Positions 32,707 to 44,970 are shown, counted from the stretch's first letter. The stretch: DNA of 64,000 bases from Pachyseris speciosa (GCA_016490735.1 JAEMWC010000076.1:385001-449000); one strand, 5' to 3'. Program-made: numbers and translations. The notes: generated by a model from the sequence alone, not told the origin.

Positions 32707-34885
32707 TCATCAGCGTCACACCAACGGCTGCTGTTCATTTAGGGCGATGATTTTTATTATTCAATTGAAAGTTAGCAGTATAGAGTAAAGTGCATACTTC
32801 TGCCAGGCTGGATGTAAATTCTCATTTCCATACAAACCTGGTGTAGCAACCCAACATAATACGTCAGCATTTCCAGCCGAGCGACCATCTTGAATTATTA
32901 TTCATGAAAAGTTATGCAATATAGTTATTCCATGTGCATTAAAAACTAAAATATTCCAGTTCCTGTAAATCGTGCCTAACAAACGTTTGTTAGCTATGGT
33001 CAAGTCCACTTCAGTAAAGACTGACCTCCAATGATGAATTCTTCCCAGATACGTTGTTGAAAAAGTCACAAGATTTGGCGACAGTTTCTCCACTTATTGT
33101 AAAAGTTATGAACGTTGAAATTTCGGGGAAGGTAAAATTCGCCCCCAGCCATCCCTCTCCCACGATCTGGATAGGGTTAAGTGCCGTGATAAAAAGGCTT
33201 TGTTTTGATCATTACGTATTGGGCAATATTAGCATTATAGCCAGTGTCTACCCTTTAAATAAACAGGCCCTTGCTTAGTGTAGCAAGGGTTGGCCAACTC
33301 GAAAGCATTTGCTACTTTGGCTACCAAACACATCCTGTAATCTCTACTGTAGTCCATGGTAATTTTTAATCACCAAGTGTAACTCTTGTATTTTATTTTT
33401 TTGCTTTGTAATTCCTTTGCAAATAGTGTGAAATAAATGAATTGAAATGTAGCACTTGATTTCCTCCTAAGCGGAGACAAGAAGCCTCTTTGCCTCCCCC
33501 CCCCCCCCCCCCCCCTTTTGTCCTTTAGTTCGTTTGTTTGACTCCACAAGTTAACTGAAAGCTTATTTTAAAAGGTGTGTTTTAACCCTTAGATGCGAGT
33601 CGTAGTATTAGCAGCCGTTAGAGTCCTCATCAGCATGGAATAGGTAATAATTACACTCAGGAAGCCCACGTGAATTAAACATAGGCCCAGGAGGCCAAAA
33701 ACAGCTGTCCATGGTTGCTCATATTGACTTCGTTAGAGCTAACAATAATGCCCGTCTCCACGTGGCCATAGTACCCTATATGTGGCTGTAGCACTGCTTA
33801 AATTTGCAAAGTATTTTTAGACACTTTTTAAATTGTCAGCGTCAGTCATTTCTCCGACAGGATCAGCTGAAGTTTTGTGCTTTTCGCGGTGTACGGAAAT
33901 GATTATTCAGGTTTTTGTGGTTAAGGTCATAAGGACATCAATAAACACTGCATGCAAAACGAAAGGCGAGGTTAACCGCGTGATTGAATTTAAACTGTCC
34001 AAAACAACACCCTATGTAAAGAGAAAGCCAGGCTTGTAATTAACGAAACCAACAAACGTGTTTCAAATGTCCGTTTGCTTTGAAAATTCAGACAGTTTCT
34101 GAACAATTTGTCACTTGAACGCTGCAGCATCTGCACTCGAAGATGACATATTTGAAAATTTTACGATCTGTTTATCATTTTCTTGTCATATTTTGCTGAT
34201 CCTGAGTAAATTTTACCGTTTATGGAACAGCTGTTAAAGCCGAACGTAATTTTCCTTCACTCAGCCTTAAAGAGAGCAAAGGGAACCTCAGCGAGCCTGT
34301 TCAGTTTACATCAGGCTGTATGAGAAATAAGGTCGCAGTACACGGAACAGAGTCGAATAAGGTATTTTTTAGGGATAAGGTTCTTTGGTCTCCACTAAAG
34401 CCAATACGACTACCAAGAATAATCCCTTATTATTCCGGCTACAAAATTGTGGTTACGAAAGGAGACCCTCGCCTCTTCATGCAGCGGTAGCTTATATGTT
34501 CACCACCAAGGCACTGGGGACGATTGTAACTTTACTTAAATTGATCTTAACGCAGCAACCAGAAAAAGAAACGTACGCAACGCAGAGATACGTTCGACCA
34601 AAACTAAAACTGAGTTCACTCTTCAAGCTGAGGATGCGTTGCTGCCATTTCGGTCAAGAAACATGAAATTTTGTGCCACTGAAATGAAACACAGAAAACG
34701 AAATGGATAACCCAAATCGGAACCTAGACTAAAAGCTTTCAAAGCTATAACTCCAAGACGCAAGAACAGCTTCAATTTCGGTTACATCAGGGCTGAAGTA
34801 TACGGTATTTCAACATCACTTCGTGTCCTGAGTTCCAGAGGTTCCGCAAAAGGGCCTACAGTCCTGTAGCGTCTTCTTTGATCCC
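32707..34885. other. Unit 2 head-to-head intergenic block
   Basis: Shared with units 1 and 3. It holds a poly-C tract at about 33497-33516 and no supported gene. Confidence 0.55.
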
Positions 34886-34893
34886 TATAAAAG
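34886..34893 (+). promoter_or_regulatory. TATA box upstream of receptor C
   Basis: TATAAAAG lies 338 bases before the ATG at 35224, at the same relative place as in the other units. Confidence 0.4.
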
Positions 34894-35223
34894 TGATATA
34901 TGAGTTATTCAAACTAACTAATTCGGACAAGAAAGAGCGGTTGAGAACAACATACGAGCGATATTTGGATTCTGATCACTTGCATCGACTCGAGAAACAA
35001 AGAGCACCTGAAAATATAGAAGCAAAACATTTCCGGTGTTGACAAAGTTCGGTGTAGCCCTCTGTAAACTCTATCTCGGTTGAAATTTAGGTGAGAACGC
35101 ACTGCCGGAGTTGGAGTAACTTTAGTTCTCGGAATTCCCCCAAACTAGGGCGAGGCTCTAACAACTGGACCACTGAGAGCGATAGTTGCTGAGAGGAGAA
35201 CAGTTTGAAGCTCTTGATTGGCC

Positions 35224-36234
35224 ATGAATAACACTAATTCATCACAAGTAGATCTTACCTTCTACCTGAACACACAGCTAGGGACCGCCATCTGCTTAGC
35301 AATTCTCTCACCAGTAACCATCATCAGCAACGTGTTATTATTGCTATCTCTCTACAAGGATCCTCTGAAATGCTTCCGTACTCCTGCTACTTACTTCATC
35401 GTCGCTTTAGCCCTGGTGGATTTCATAACTGCTGTGTTAATCGAACCTTTCTTTATAATGAGCCGTTTCTTGCGATATTTCTCATGGTCTTTGGTGCTTC
35501 GTGAACCGTACAAAAGTTTATCCTTCTTTGGAGCTTTGTTCTCGTACGTGGGCCTCAACTCGTCGTTCCTACTTGTTCTTGGTCTAATTTGGTCGCAGTA
35601 CGTGGCAATAACCTTCCCTCACCGTTACCGGTCAATCGTGACCACACGCAGGGTCCTCGCGTGTATAGCCGTGTCGTGCGTGTACTTCACCGGGTTCATC
35701 TCCTTACAATTCGCCGGAGTTCAGTTACAATCTTTGGTTCAGATAGATCTGCATCTTCACTCAACTCTCATTACAGTGTTGCTCATGTTGGGTTCGTTTA
35801 TGCTATTGTGGTCGTTTCGTAAATTTGCCAAAAAGTCTCGACGACTTGAAGCGGGCGTGCAGAACTCTAAGCCTCGAGACGCGCGTTGACAAGCGTGGAC
35901 GAATCGCACGAGCAGGATCAGCGAAAGGCAGTTCACAGTTGTAACGTTGCTGTTGTCAGGTATCCTTATTGTGTGTGCTCTTCCTCATATCATACTACTT
36001 CACATCAGTTTTTACATGAAACAAGAAACAAGACAAGAAAGACTTGATATAGAAGCGGGGATTACTATCGGTGATGGGATGATGTTCCTAAAGGTCGCTT
36101 TGGATGCTTTCATTTATGCCTGGAGGCTGACAAAATACAGAAGGTCTTTACAAATAGTGTTGTCCTGCGCAGCGAATCAGGTGGATTCTAACGCCACAGA
36201 AACACAAACCATGGAAAATTTCACCTTTCAGTAA
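35224..36234 (+). pseudogene. Type II receptor C, single nonsense codon
   Basis: All 336 codons are collinear with the intact copy at 57874. The only lesion seen is TGA at codon 222 (35887-35889) in loop 3, where the intact copy has GGA. This is the codon directly before the first stop of copy B. Everything after it (TM6, TM7, tail) is intact in frame. A single point change means a recent loss, a polymorphic allele, or possible readthrough; polymorphism is the simplest alternative. Confidence 0.8.
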
Positions 36235-38174
36235 CCGAAACCTGAGTCATCCACTGACATCACCAAACCACGAGTATATACGTAGTACGAAATGATCGTG
36301 AAACTCATTTCGGTGGACTTATGAAGCATGAGCTCATCCATCCAGAGAAACGATGTTATCGATTCAGTTCAGAGCTGTCGTGTATTATAAAACCGGACTT
36401 AAATGATAAATCGTAATAAGGGTTGGTGTAAAGTAAAAACCTGTCGTAAGCCTGTTGAAATAAGCTACCGCTTGCAATGTCAACTAGAGTCCATCTTGAG
36501 CAACTATCGCAACGGCAATTTTAATTTATGCGAGCTGTCGTATATTGAAAGCGGGGTGTAATCACTTACAGTGGGTATCCATCATGAGGGATTGCAAAAA
36601 TAAAGGAAAATAGTTAGTCTAAAGATCCGGGTAGTCACTAAAAAACGTACTGCTAAACAAACATAAAACAACAAAACTACCACTTTATTTCCAAAGTGTA
36701 TCACTTAGGTAAATATAAATGACTACTGCACTTCAGTATATTATAATGACCACAGAATAACTCGTCTACGATTATAACAAATAACAAGCAAGGTTGAAGA
36801 CTAAGTTATCATGCCTTAATAAGTGAAATGTTCACCACAAAATAAAAACAAGACGTTCCACCACTGGAAAAGTTAGATTTGCTCGTTTTAATACATGGAA
36901 AACGTGTATGACATGAAATATCATTAAAAAGTATCGCTTACGAAATCGAAGTATTGCATCAAAAAAGAGATCATATGAACCGTAATTAATGTTTATTTAC
37001 CAACTTAGACATATATTTATATCATCGCTTTCTCTGCCAATTTATCAAACAATGGATAGCTTTAGAACTGGCTTAGCAAATACTACACAGATTTTGGGGC
37101 CCTGATCTCTCTTTGAAATGGCCCACTGAAGTCATGATTGCATTCAATCAACCGGAACTTCTTGTTTCAAAAGTTCCTGATCTTAAAAAAGCCATTGAGT
37201 GTATAGGCAAACTAAACTAATTCTGATATTCGACACGCAGAAATGGTACAGGGTAAACAATCTATAAGATAATCGTGAAACACAGCGCCATATACGAAAT
37301 TAGGGAACCAACCAGACCCCCAAATGCTGTGGCCTGTAATGAGTACAAAAAGAGGTCCACCTCAAATGTTCGAAGATCAAAATCTCCCTAAGGTTTCGTT
37401 GAAAACAAAATTTCTACATTTGCTGGAGGAAAGAGGAATAAGTTCACTCAAATTTTATGCCAATCACCTCCACAACTACTACACAATCCTATAAATCCTA
37501 TAAATCATCAACACGCTATTAAAAATTTTTTTTACCAATATGACAATGATCATGCTGAGCCTTAATTTCCTCTGTGTTTGCCATGTACAAACTATTTCCG
37601 TGAATAGAAGTAATGTTTATATATTACATGTTTTGGCGTGTAGTCGAGCCCGTAGCTAGGGCGAGTCAAACTACAAACAACGGCGGGAGTAGAAATACTC
37701 CTCAATACTACAAACCAAAACATCTAATAAGAGATGTATTATCCAACTTGTATTGCAAACAAATAATTTATAGCAAAAAACTTTTTTTCGGGAAAAGTGT
37801 GATGCGCGCGAGGTTTCCTACAGTACAAATATCCAAATGTACAACATCGCGGAATATTTGTACTCGTCTCTTGCGTTTTCTGTTCAGTAACTAACAAAGC
37901 TGGATAATAAACTGGCATTTCTCTAAAAAAAACTTTTCATTCCTACCAGAAACAAGACGGCTTTCACTTTGGGAGGAAACTAATGAACTGGCTTTTCTTC
38001 AAAAAAAGAAACAATTTATCATTCCTACCAGTAACAACACGTCTTTTAGTTTGGGAGGAAACTGAATCTGTGTTTAGGTTTCAGCATGCCTCTGGGCAAA
38101 AACAACGGTCAGTGCGTCTTTTGACCACGCGAACCACACTCATGTAACAAGCTGAATTCGCAAAAAGTTTCTAC
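36235..38174. other. Unit 2 convergent spacer
   Basis: No gene is seen. A block with an ACATGTTTTGGCGTGTAGT ... ACTACAAACCAAAACAT pair near 37626-37725 recurs near 60265-60362 but is missing in unit 1 and the damaged unit, so it may be a small insertion. Confidence 0.5.
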
Positions 38175-39908
38175 TTATTTTTCACTAAGACTTTCAAAGA
38201 GCGACTCCTCAGGCTTGACAAGTTTCCGGATGATGTGCATGGAAGAATTCAAACTTATGGTCAAGGTCAGGCCAATTGCTACAGTGCGGAGAGCCGTAAG
38301 TTTTAGGTTGTTTAACGATCCTTGCGCATTGAGAGCAAAATAAAACACAGCCACCACATCGCTTTCAAGATAGGCAAAAATTATGCAAACACTGATGTAG
38401 AAAACATACCGCGTAACAAATTTGTGTTTGTTTAAGATGATGATGAAAAGCGCATTGCAGACAGTGCACACTGTGTCGTATGTTGCAAAAAACAAAGAGG
38501 CTCCCCCATAGGCATTATAAAAAGAGTTTATAGAAGAACAATAGGGTACTACTATCCCTAAAACCAACAAATAAATGTTTGATGCAAACCAGTCACTTCG
38601 AATCACTTTTGAAAAGTTGGTTTGAACGGTCCACGTGGTTTTACAGGCGAACCGAGTATACATGAAAAAACAGAAGATCTGAAAAGGTGACCAAAATATG
38701 GAAAGAGAGCCTTGTGCATGTAAGCCTAACGATGAGTTATCGTCATTTGTAGTGTTAAAGAAGTCACCCAAGTAGGATAATGCGTTGCTATTGTCACCTT
38801 CATCAAATCTAAAAAATGACCACCCTCCGCTAGAAATACCAACTGGAAGGGCTGCTATAACGAGAACCAGATAAAAACACCCCACAGCAATTTTGTGACA
38901 AATCTGTACGATAAAGTTAAGATATCTTACATTACGGTGAGTCTGTCTCGTGTACTCGGCATTGCTCACAGGGAGTAGTAGGGGCTGTCCCTCATCATCT
39001 GTTCCATGATGATTCTCCACAGTCTCCCCAGGAGCTGAGTTAAGACGTGGTTCCTCGTTACTATTTCCAGCTTCTTCCATGTTTCGCATTTCGGTAGTTC
39101 CACTTCCGACAGCACGACCTTCGTCTTCTTGTTGACCTCCCGACATCCAACAGAATTTCTTTGTGCGCCTCAGCCACTCCAAAGTTATTACCGGTCCAAC
39201 AAGGAACCAGAAATAAAGTTTCTTTAAATATAAACTCATTTTACTCAGTGCAAAAGAGTACACCGGGGCTCGAATCTCCACATTTGTTGGGACACTCTCA
39301 GCCAAAAAGGAATTCATTTCGTTGGCATGAACGGGGCTGATTCCTTCGTTGAAGGTGTTGATTTGTTTACAGTCCTTGCCTCCAACATATAAACCTGGAA
39401 TCAGCAGCTTGTCCTCAGAAAGGTCATCCTTCGTCGTAGGAAAACAAATTGGTTCGTTTGGAAAATATATCAGCACAGAGTACCCTGCAGTCTGCGCACT
39501 AAGTATCAGCTTCTCCGAAGGACACAAATTGCAGTTGTTGTTCGTCAGCGTAACGAGAGCGACTTTGTAGACTTGAATGTTTGCCTTGCTTACATCCCTC
39601 AGCGGCTGGCATGCATTTGTGAGGATTGAATACACAGCCAGTCCATTCAAAAGCAATTCTTTGCCCACCTCCGTGGTTGTCGACCGTATGAAGGACTGCA
39701 ACGAAGATGTTCTACGTGAAGTATCCTCGTGCATTCTGCATTTCAGTGGGTTTTTCGTGTCATACGGTGGATACACAGTGAGTGTGTTTTCAGTACCCGA
39801 ATTATAAAAAGGCCCAATAGACGAGTTAGGTATAAATACAATAAAGGTAAAACCTATTATCACCAAGAAGGAAGAGCAACAGCCTATTGCAACACACTTC
39901 CCCGACAT
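38175..39908 (-). CDS. PATM family protein 3
   Basis: Intact intronless gene of 577 residues from the ATG at 39908; the longer open frame upstream starts without an ATG. The architecture is as in copy 1: signal-anchor (about 8-30), PA-like domain with ALVTLTNNNCNLCP and SVLIYF strands, single span, acidic linker, then the multi-span C-terminal part. The loop after FFRFDE is the longest of the four copies and carries possible N-glycosylation sites (NTT, NSS). About 130 bases upstream of the ATG are shared with copy 4 and are the likely core promoter region. Confidence 0.75.
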   Translation of the reverse strand: MSGKCVAIGCCSSFLVIIGFTFIVFIPNSSIGPFYNSGTENTLTVYPPYDTKNPLKCRMHEDTSRRTSSLQSFIRSTTTEVGKELLLNGLAVYSILTNACQPLRDVSKANIQVYKVALVTLTNNNCNLCPSEKLILSAQTAGYSVLIYFPNEPICFPTTKDDLSEDKLLIPGLYVGGKDCKQINTFNEGISPVHANEMNSFLAESVPTNVEIRAPVYSFALSKMSLYLKKLYFWFLVGPVITLEWLRRTKKFCWMSGGQQEDEGRAVGSGTTEMRNMEEAGNSNEEPRLNSAPGETVENHHGTDDEGQPLLLPVSNAEYTRQTHRNVRYLNFIVQICHKIAVGCFYLVLVIAALPVGISSGGWSFFRFDEGDNSNALSYLGDFFNTTNDDNSSLGLHAQGSLSIFWSPFQIFCFFMYTRFACKTTWTVQTNFSKVIRSDWFASNIYLLVLGIVVPYCSSINSFYNAYGGASLFFATYDTVCTVCNALFIIILNKHKFVTRYVFYISVCIIFAYLESDVVAVFYFALNAQGSLNNLKLTALRTVAIGLTLTISLNSSMHIIRKLVKPEESLFESLSEK

Positions 39909-40130
39909 CTTGAATAGAAACCGAAAGTAAAAGAGTACCGCCAAATGCAATCTAGAAAAAACATTCCCTGATCCTTTTTCAGATCAGGTTGGCCAATCAC
40001 CGACAAGGACAGAACTGACCTCTGGAGCCTCTATGACAGATGTTAAAATTGGATAAACGATATACTTGGCCTAAAGCGTAATCTGGTAATTATAACAGCC
40101 ATCGTTATTACCTTTGTTACTCATATTAGA

Positions 40131-40544
40131 ACGAATAAAAATTGTATATAAGCCTTCAATCAGCCTTCCAAGAGGCCATCGAAAGAACTGATTCACCTAC
40201 ATGGATATGGATTCCTTTCCACATTTTATTTTCAGTATGACATACATACATATATTACTTTATTTACCCTCGGATTTCAGAGTAGCTTGTGCAGCTAATA
40301 TCTCCGAGCAGTTAACCATCAGACGAGGGATAGACGATCACACCGGGAACTACGTCCACTACTCTTTTCGAACAGTGTGTGGGTTCTTTTACGTCCCACA
40401 GAATCAATTATGAAGAGTTGTGACACGGGTCCTACGGTATATCGTCCTTATCCGAGAAGACTAGAAAGTCGAACCATTTGCAGATGTTATTACAAAGGCA
40501 ACACTTTCTCCTCAATTATCAGAATTATTTAAACACCCTGAGTA
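40131..40544. other. No supported gene
   Basis: Upstream flank of PATM 3; a 70-codon open frame at 40201 is not recognisable. Confidence 0.4.
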
Positions 40545-40622
40545 TTGGTCCGGCCGGGGTTTGAACCCGCGCCCTCCCGCACGATAGTAAGCTAAATAAA
40601 TAGTGAGCTAACTGGTCAGCGG
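40545..40622 (-). mobile_element. tRNA-derived SINE head
   Basis: The complement has an A-box-like TTAGCTCACT and a B-box GGTTCAAACCC at tRNA-like spacing, but it does not fold as a full cloverleaf by eye. It is read as a SINE, not a tRNA gene. Confidence 0.5.
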
Positions 40623-40642
40623 TTTTTCAACATCACGTTGAT

Positions 40643-41259
40643 CGTCGTTCATGCTTGTTCTTTCTTGGTCTGATCCTCACCGTTACCGGTCAATCCTGAC
40701 CACACGAAGGGTCCTCGCTTTCATAGCCTTGTCGTGCGTGTACTTCACGGGTTCATCTCCTCACAATTCACCGGAGTTCAGTTACAAACCTTGATTCAAG
40801 TTGATCTACATCTTTACTCGACTCTCATTACAGTATTGCTTAGTAATTTTCGGTTCGTTTATGCTATTGATGTCGTTCCGTAAATTTGCCAAAAATTCTC
40901 GACGACTTGCAGCGGGCGTGCAGAACTCTCAGCCTCGAGAAGCAAATGGATAAGCGTGGACGACTCGCACGAACAGGATCAGCGAAAGGCAGTTTACAGC
41001 AGTTGTAACATTGCTGTCGTTAGGTATCCTTATTGTGTGTGCTGTTCCTCATATCATACTACTTCACATGAGTTTTTACATGAAACAAGAAACACGACAA
41101 GAAAGGCTTGATATACAAGCGGGGATTACTATTGGTGATGAGATGATGTTTCTCAAGGTCGCTTTGGATGCTTTTATTTATGCCTGGAGGCTGACAAAAT
41201 ACAGAAGGTCTTTACAAATAGTGTTGTCCTGCAGAGGTAGTCAAGTGAACCCGGTCTAA
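40643..41259 (+). pseudogene. Type I receptor pseudogene J
   Basis: Homology begins inside TM3 and a deletion of about 36 bases removes the end of TM3 including SQY. Further indels and stops follow through TM4-TM5. From 41011 the TM6-TM7 frame is clean and ends GSQVNPV. The 3' flank (41260-41389) is the reverse complement of the flank of receptors H, I and D, confirming type I origin in the opposite orientation. Confidence 0.87.
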
Positions 41260-42197
41260 CGCCACAGAAATAAGACCACGGAAAAGTTCACCTTGCAGCA
41301 ACCGAAGCCTGAGGCATAAGTAGGATGAAAAAGCTCATGAACCATGAGTTTGAGCTGATTCAGAGAAACGACAATCATTCAATCTATGTCTGTCGTTAGG
41401 TATCCTTATTAGGCACTTTAAGCAAAGTAGCTACGGCGACCTCTATTACGGTGGGCGGAAGTATAAAAGCACAGAAATGACGCAGTGCGCATGCTTGGAA
41501 ATGACGTTTCGACGCCAACTGAAATCCTACAACGTGTGAAGAGCTGTCTTCTGGCGTAGTCGCTACTACGTGAGTATAAAAGTGGACCCCTCTCTTGTTT
41601 TTTACAATTAGTAGTTTTAAAAGCTATCATAGATTGCTTTTTTTTTTGTTTTTCACTTCAGATACTGGTTTTCCAGTAAATACGTTTTGCCTGCATTTTC
41701 TCAGTTTAAGATTTGTATCCTTAACCAGGAGCCCATTACTAGGACCGTACAACTCTCATACTAAGCCTATGTCACAGCATTTTTACAGACCGATCTATTT
41801 TTAGGCTACTTTTTCCCGCGAAAAAGGCAACAAGGACGGCAGCGGCAACGAGAGCGCCACATAACAATAGTTTTAATGAGCAAAAACAAAGGCCCTGCGA
41901 GTGCAGATACTTGTGGCACGTGCAGCGACTTGTGATTGGTTATTGGGCTCCTGCGGGAGTATGATTTTGGCGGGAAATTCAATCTAAAAATAAATTGGTT
42001 TGTGAAAACGCCGTGACAGTAATATAGGGCAGTTGTCCGCTCCTAGTGATGGGCTCCTGCCTTAATCGAGTATGCCATGGCCGCGGAAAATTAAAATCGC
42101 CTGAAAAAACAAAGACTAGCTGAAAACCGCAATTACGACTGTTAGCAATAAAGCTAAATGTCCCTGAAGGTTGTTTAAACAAGAATAAAATATCTAA

Positions 42198-42330
42198 GGA
42201 GGATTTAGATAATTTACTTGTTTAGTTTTGAACGACTAGTAGATTTTATACTAAAACAATTAGATTATTTGTTCTCGATTTCTATGCATGATAGCTGATT
42301 TGGGCTGATAGACATCTCGAGCTCATGATC
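42198..42330. repeat. Dispersed repeat, copy 1
   Basis: The block around GAACGACTAGTAGAT ... ACTAAAACAATTAGATTAT and GATAGCTGATT is repeated at 44815-44970 in the same orientation. Confidence 0.7.
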
Positions 42331-42554
42331 TAATTGTTAAATAGCGTGCGTTGCACACTGACATCAAGCTGTTGGCCTTGTCTCTTTACGTTAAACTAGA
42401 CCAGTCCTAACATCAGAGATCTTAGTTTTGAGTCGGGACTGCATGGGTGTGAGGCTCACTAGCAGAAAATTCTCAAAAAATCAACAGCGAAATTCACCTA
42501 CGGCCAGATGGAACGGAAAGGGAAGCACACACATTCCGTGTACGTATTTTCTTG

Positions 42555-42640
42555 TCCCGTAGAAGCCTGAATTTTTTCACCACTGTTTAAGTAGTGTTCA
42601 TGAATGGTATGATCACTCACATATTCATAATACATTATGT
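42555..42640. mobile_element. SINE-like repeat block
   Basis: AAGCCTGAATTTTTTCACCA, then AAGTAGTGTTCAT and ATGATCACTCACAT, match the complement of the block at 23510-23580 with small changes. Confidence 0.5.
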
Positions 42641-42791
42641 TTATTATTGTACCTACCACACTGTGAATGACGATCAACTTATTTGTTATTGCTACAAATT
42701 TCGTGCAACCGCTCTTAATGAAAAGCTGGACTCTTTTTTGACCACACAGTGAGTTTCCGGGAAAGTTGTTACAGAGCATGCATTATCGCAC

Positions 42792-42902
42792 CTTTGTTGT
42801 TAAACGTCGGTACTGTCTTCTTCTGTAACGCCTTCCATTGTAGCTGAACACCAAGGAGATCTTTTCAGGTGGAATTGCTTTAGCTACTTCTTCTATGGAA
42901 GC
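42792..42902 (-). CDS. Candidate exon 6 of the secreted F5/8 protein gene
   Basis: The 111 open bases between acceptor CACGCAAG and a weak donor GTGCGA are phase 0 on both sides, matching the end of the F5/8 exon. The peptide begins ASIEEVAKAIPPEKISL and ends with a strongly basic YRRRQYRR stretch. It does not look like the second half of a discoidin domain, so membership is uncertain. Confidence 0.3.
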
Positions 42903-43260
42903 CTTGCGTGAAAATTCAAACTTGCAATTAAGAAAAAAAATTGCATGCTAAAGTAGTTCCTACTTACAGCCCAAAAACGAAATTATGTTATTTCAATTAT
43001 GGGTGGTCGTTTTGTCCCGCTTCGATTAGCTTCGTAGCTATTTGCGGGACAAGTTATTGTCTTAATTGTGAAGAAAAATAATTGCAAACAAATAACTGTA
43101 AATAAAGTTGTTATTGGAGTGTCAAATTGAAAATAAAACAAAAATAAATCGAAACTAGGAAAGTCCCTATTTTTGTCAGCTGAGGGACAACGAGTTAAGG
43201 GCCGATCACAAAATAAATAACACTTAAGTTTAATATGAAATAAAGCATAAGAGCGCTCAC

Positions 43261-43475
43261 CATTTTTACAAGAAGCCTTTCTCGTAGATCAATTTGAATG
43301 AAGGGCTTAGTTAACAACTCATCTCCTAAATTCTTCAATGGGATCCAACCCTCAGAACTGTTTCCAATCCTTGCGCCGTATGGCAGAAACTTGTCAGCTC
43401 GGGTTGAGGATGCCGAAATTCGACTGTGATTCAATTCTCCAGTTTGCAAACCGAGCGCTCTGAAGCCTTCACATG
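43261..43475 (-). CDS. Exon with F5/8 type C (discoidin) domain start
   Basis: The exon has acceptor ATTGCAG and donor GTGAGC, phase 1 in and phase 0 out. The 71 codons fit the first half of an F5/8 C domain: an opening Cys (CEGFRALGLQTGEL), the RISASS strand, ARIG, EGWIP, and the FIQIDLRE strand that normally reads WIQVDLG. These domains bind glycans or lipids in secreted or surface proteins. The second half, from the V-x-G-V-x-T-Q-G strand, was not found in the next few hundred bases. Confidence 0.75.
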
Positions 43476-43991
43476 CTGCAATTTCAATTTCAGGCTAAAT
43501 TTCCCTCACTGTTCCCACTGTCATTAGTATAAAACCTATACAGTTAATTTAATTCTTTAAATTAGCTTTCTTTTCGATGCTGTTATTTTCCTCATTTTTA
43601 TTTTCACAAATTTCTGAGCTTCCGCAAAGAGAATCCAAGTAAAAGCATGGGTGTATGAACGACCTCGTATTCATGGCACGATATATTTGAAACAACGCCA
43701 TATAAAAATGTTTACAAAAAGTGATTGAAAAGAACTGAGTTAAGAAAAATCCAAGATTAAGATAGCGTTCGTAAGTAGGTGCCTGGGTGAATTCGATAAA
43801 AATGTATCTTTAGTTGTCTGACAGCAAGATGCTTCTTACACGGCTCACTTTTTAACGTTGTCATCCAATAGATTTAACGTAGCATTTTCGCGAGACAAAG
43901 TTCAGAAACATCTTCTTGACTAACCTGGGCTAAAAGAACGTGATCTGAGTCATCACTCGAGTTTTCATAACAGATACAGAGCCACAGGCAC

Positions 43992-44117
43992 CTGACTCGT
44001 TTCCATGGTAACTCAAGGTCACTTCACATGGTGCGTCATGTCGGCGAACTTTTTTGGTGGGTCCACGTGAACTGCGACTTGCAGGGCGATGTGGTCATAA
44101 GTTAGCAGTCTGTCAAA
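43992..44117 (-). CDS. Exon 4 of the secreted F5/8 protein gene, one base short
   Basis: The acceptor (CATTTTCCACAG) is strong. The first part reads FDRLLTYDHIALQVAVHVDPP in phase 0 from exon 3. The frame then meets a TGA, while another frame, one base off, reads DAPCEVTLSYHGNESG up to donor GTGCCT and joins the F5/8 exon in phase 1. The switch lies at a six-A run (about 44049-44054). One missing A in the assembly, or a real frameshift, explains both observations. If real, the gene is broken here. Confidence 0.5.
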
Positions 44118-44814
44118 CTGTGGAAAATGGAAACTAAACTAATGAAGGCACTCACAATTAAAGGCGTTGACTTATTATCATAGCTCGATTTATGCATTGA
44201 GGCTGAAATGAAACAACCGATTCGAGGGTTCAGTCTGCGATCCCAATCATTTACATTTCTAGGAAAGGGGCTTTCAAATCATTTACTAGGGCGACTGCAA
44301 GTAAATCTTAATGTATAAATTATCTGACTGAACTGGCGTAAAGATTGTCAAGAAGGTAGAAAGCGGTGCCCCAACACCCGTTATCGGCTTAAAATGACTC
44401 CCCCTTATGAGCAGATTCATAGGTCTATTTATTGCTTTAAAAGGAACTATCACGAGGCTTTTAATGGTTTTTGGCCATTAAAAATATCTTCAAACTATCT
44501 AATCGTTCCAAAAATGCTTTTCAAACTGAAAGGAATGCAAAACAAATGAACTTCAGCCAGGCCGAACAAGTTTTGGTAATTTCTTTAAGGCACATTCTCC
44601 CTCTCTCACTCTCAAAACCCTTGCCATCCTGTACAACAAACTTCAGGAAATAGTTTCAGTGAAGTAAGATACCCTTTAGTACTATAAATCTACTGGTGCT
44701 CTATCACGAATTCCGTTCTCTGATTGGCTACGCTACTCGCTATCTATTCTGTGATAGATAGTGGTTAGCGGTTGTCAACACAATGGAGCCCTCTTCTTCG
44801 CGTTTTCTGTGAGG

Positions 44815-44970
44815 AGAATTTGGATAATTTACTTCCATGTTTAATTTGAACGACTAGTAGATTTATACTAAAACAATTAGATTATTCGCTCTCGATTTGT
44901 ATGCGTGATAGCTGATTCGAGCTGCGCCCTCATCAGCTATCACGCGATAGAAATCTCGAGCTCACAATCT
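44815..44970. repeat. Dispersed repeat, copy 2
   Basis: Matches 42198-42330; this copy has an extra inverted segment after GATAGCTGATTCGAGC. Confidence 0.7.

Larger units (their letters stand above)
30700..40130. repeat. Segmental duplication unit 2
   Basis: This unit contains receptor I (minus), the head-to-head block, receptor C (plus), the convergent spacer and PATM 3 (minus), in the order of units 1 and 3. A second partial copy of the intergenic block (30860-31120) precedes receptor I. Boundaries are approximate. Confidence 0.8.
41411..42791. other. Gene-poor stretch
   Basis: No gene is supported. It holds one copy of a repeat pair (42198-42330) and a SINE-like block (42555-42640). Confidence 0.4.

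Noticed and set aside
40545..40622. tRNA gene
   Set aside because: A- and B-box-like motifs are present but a full cloverleaf is not; better explained as a SINE head.
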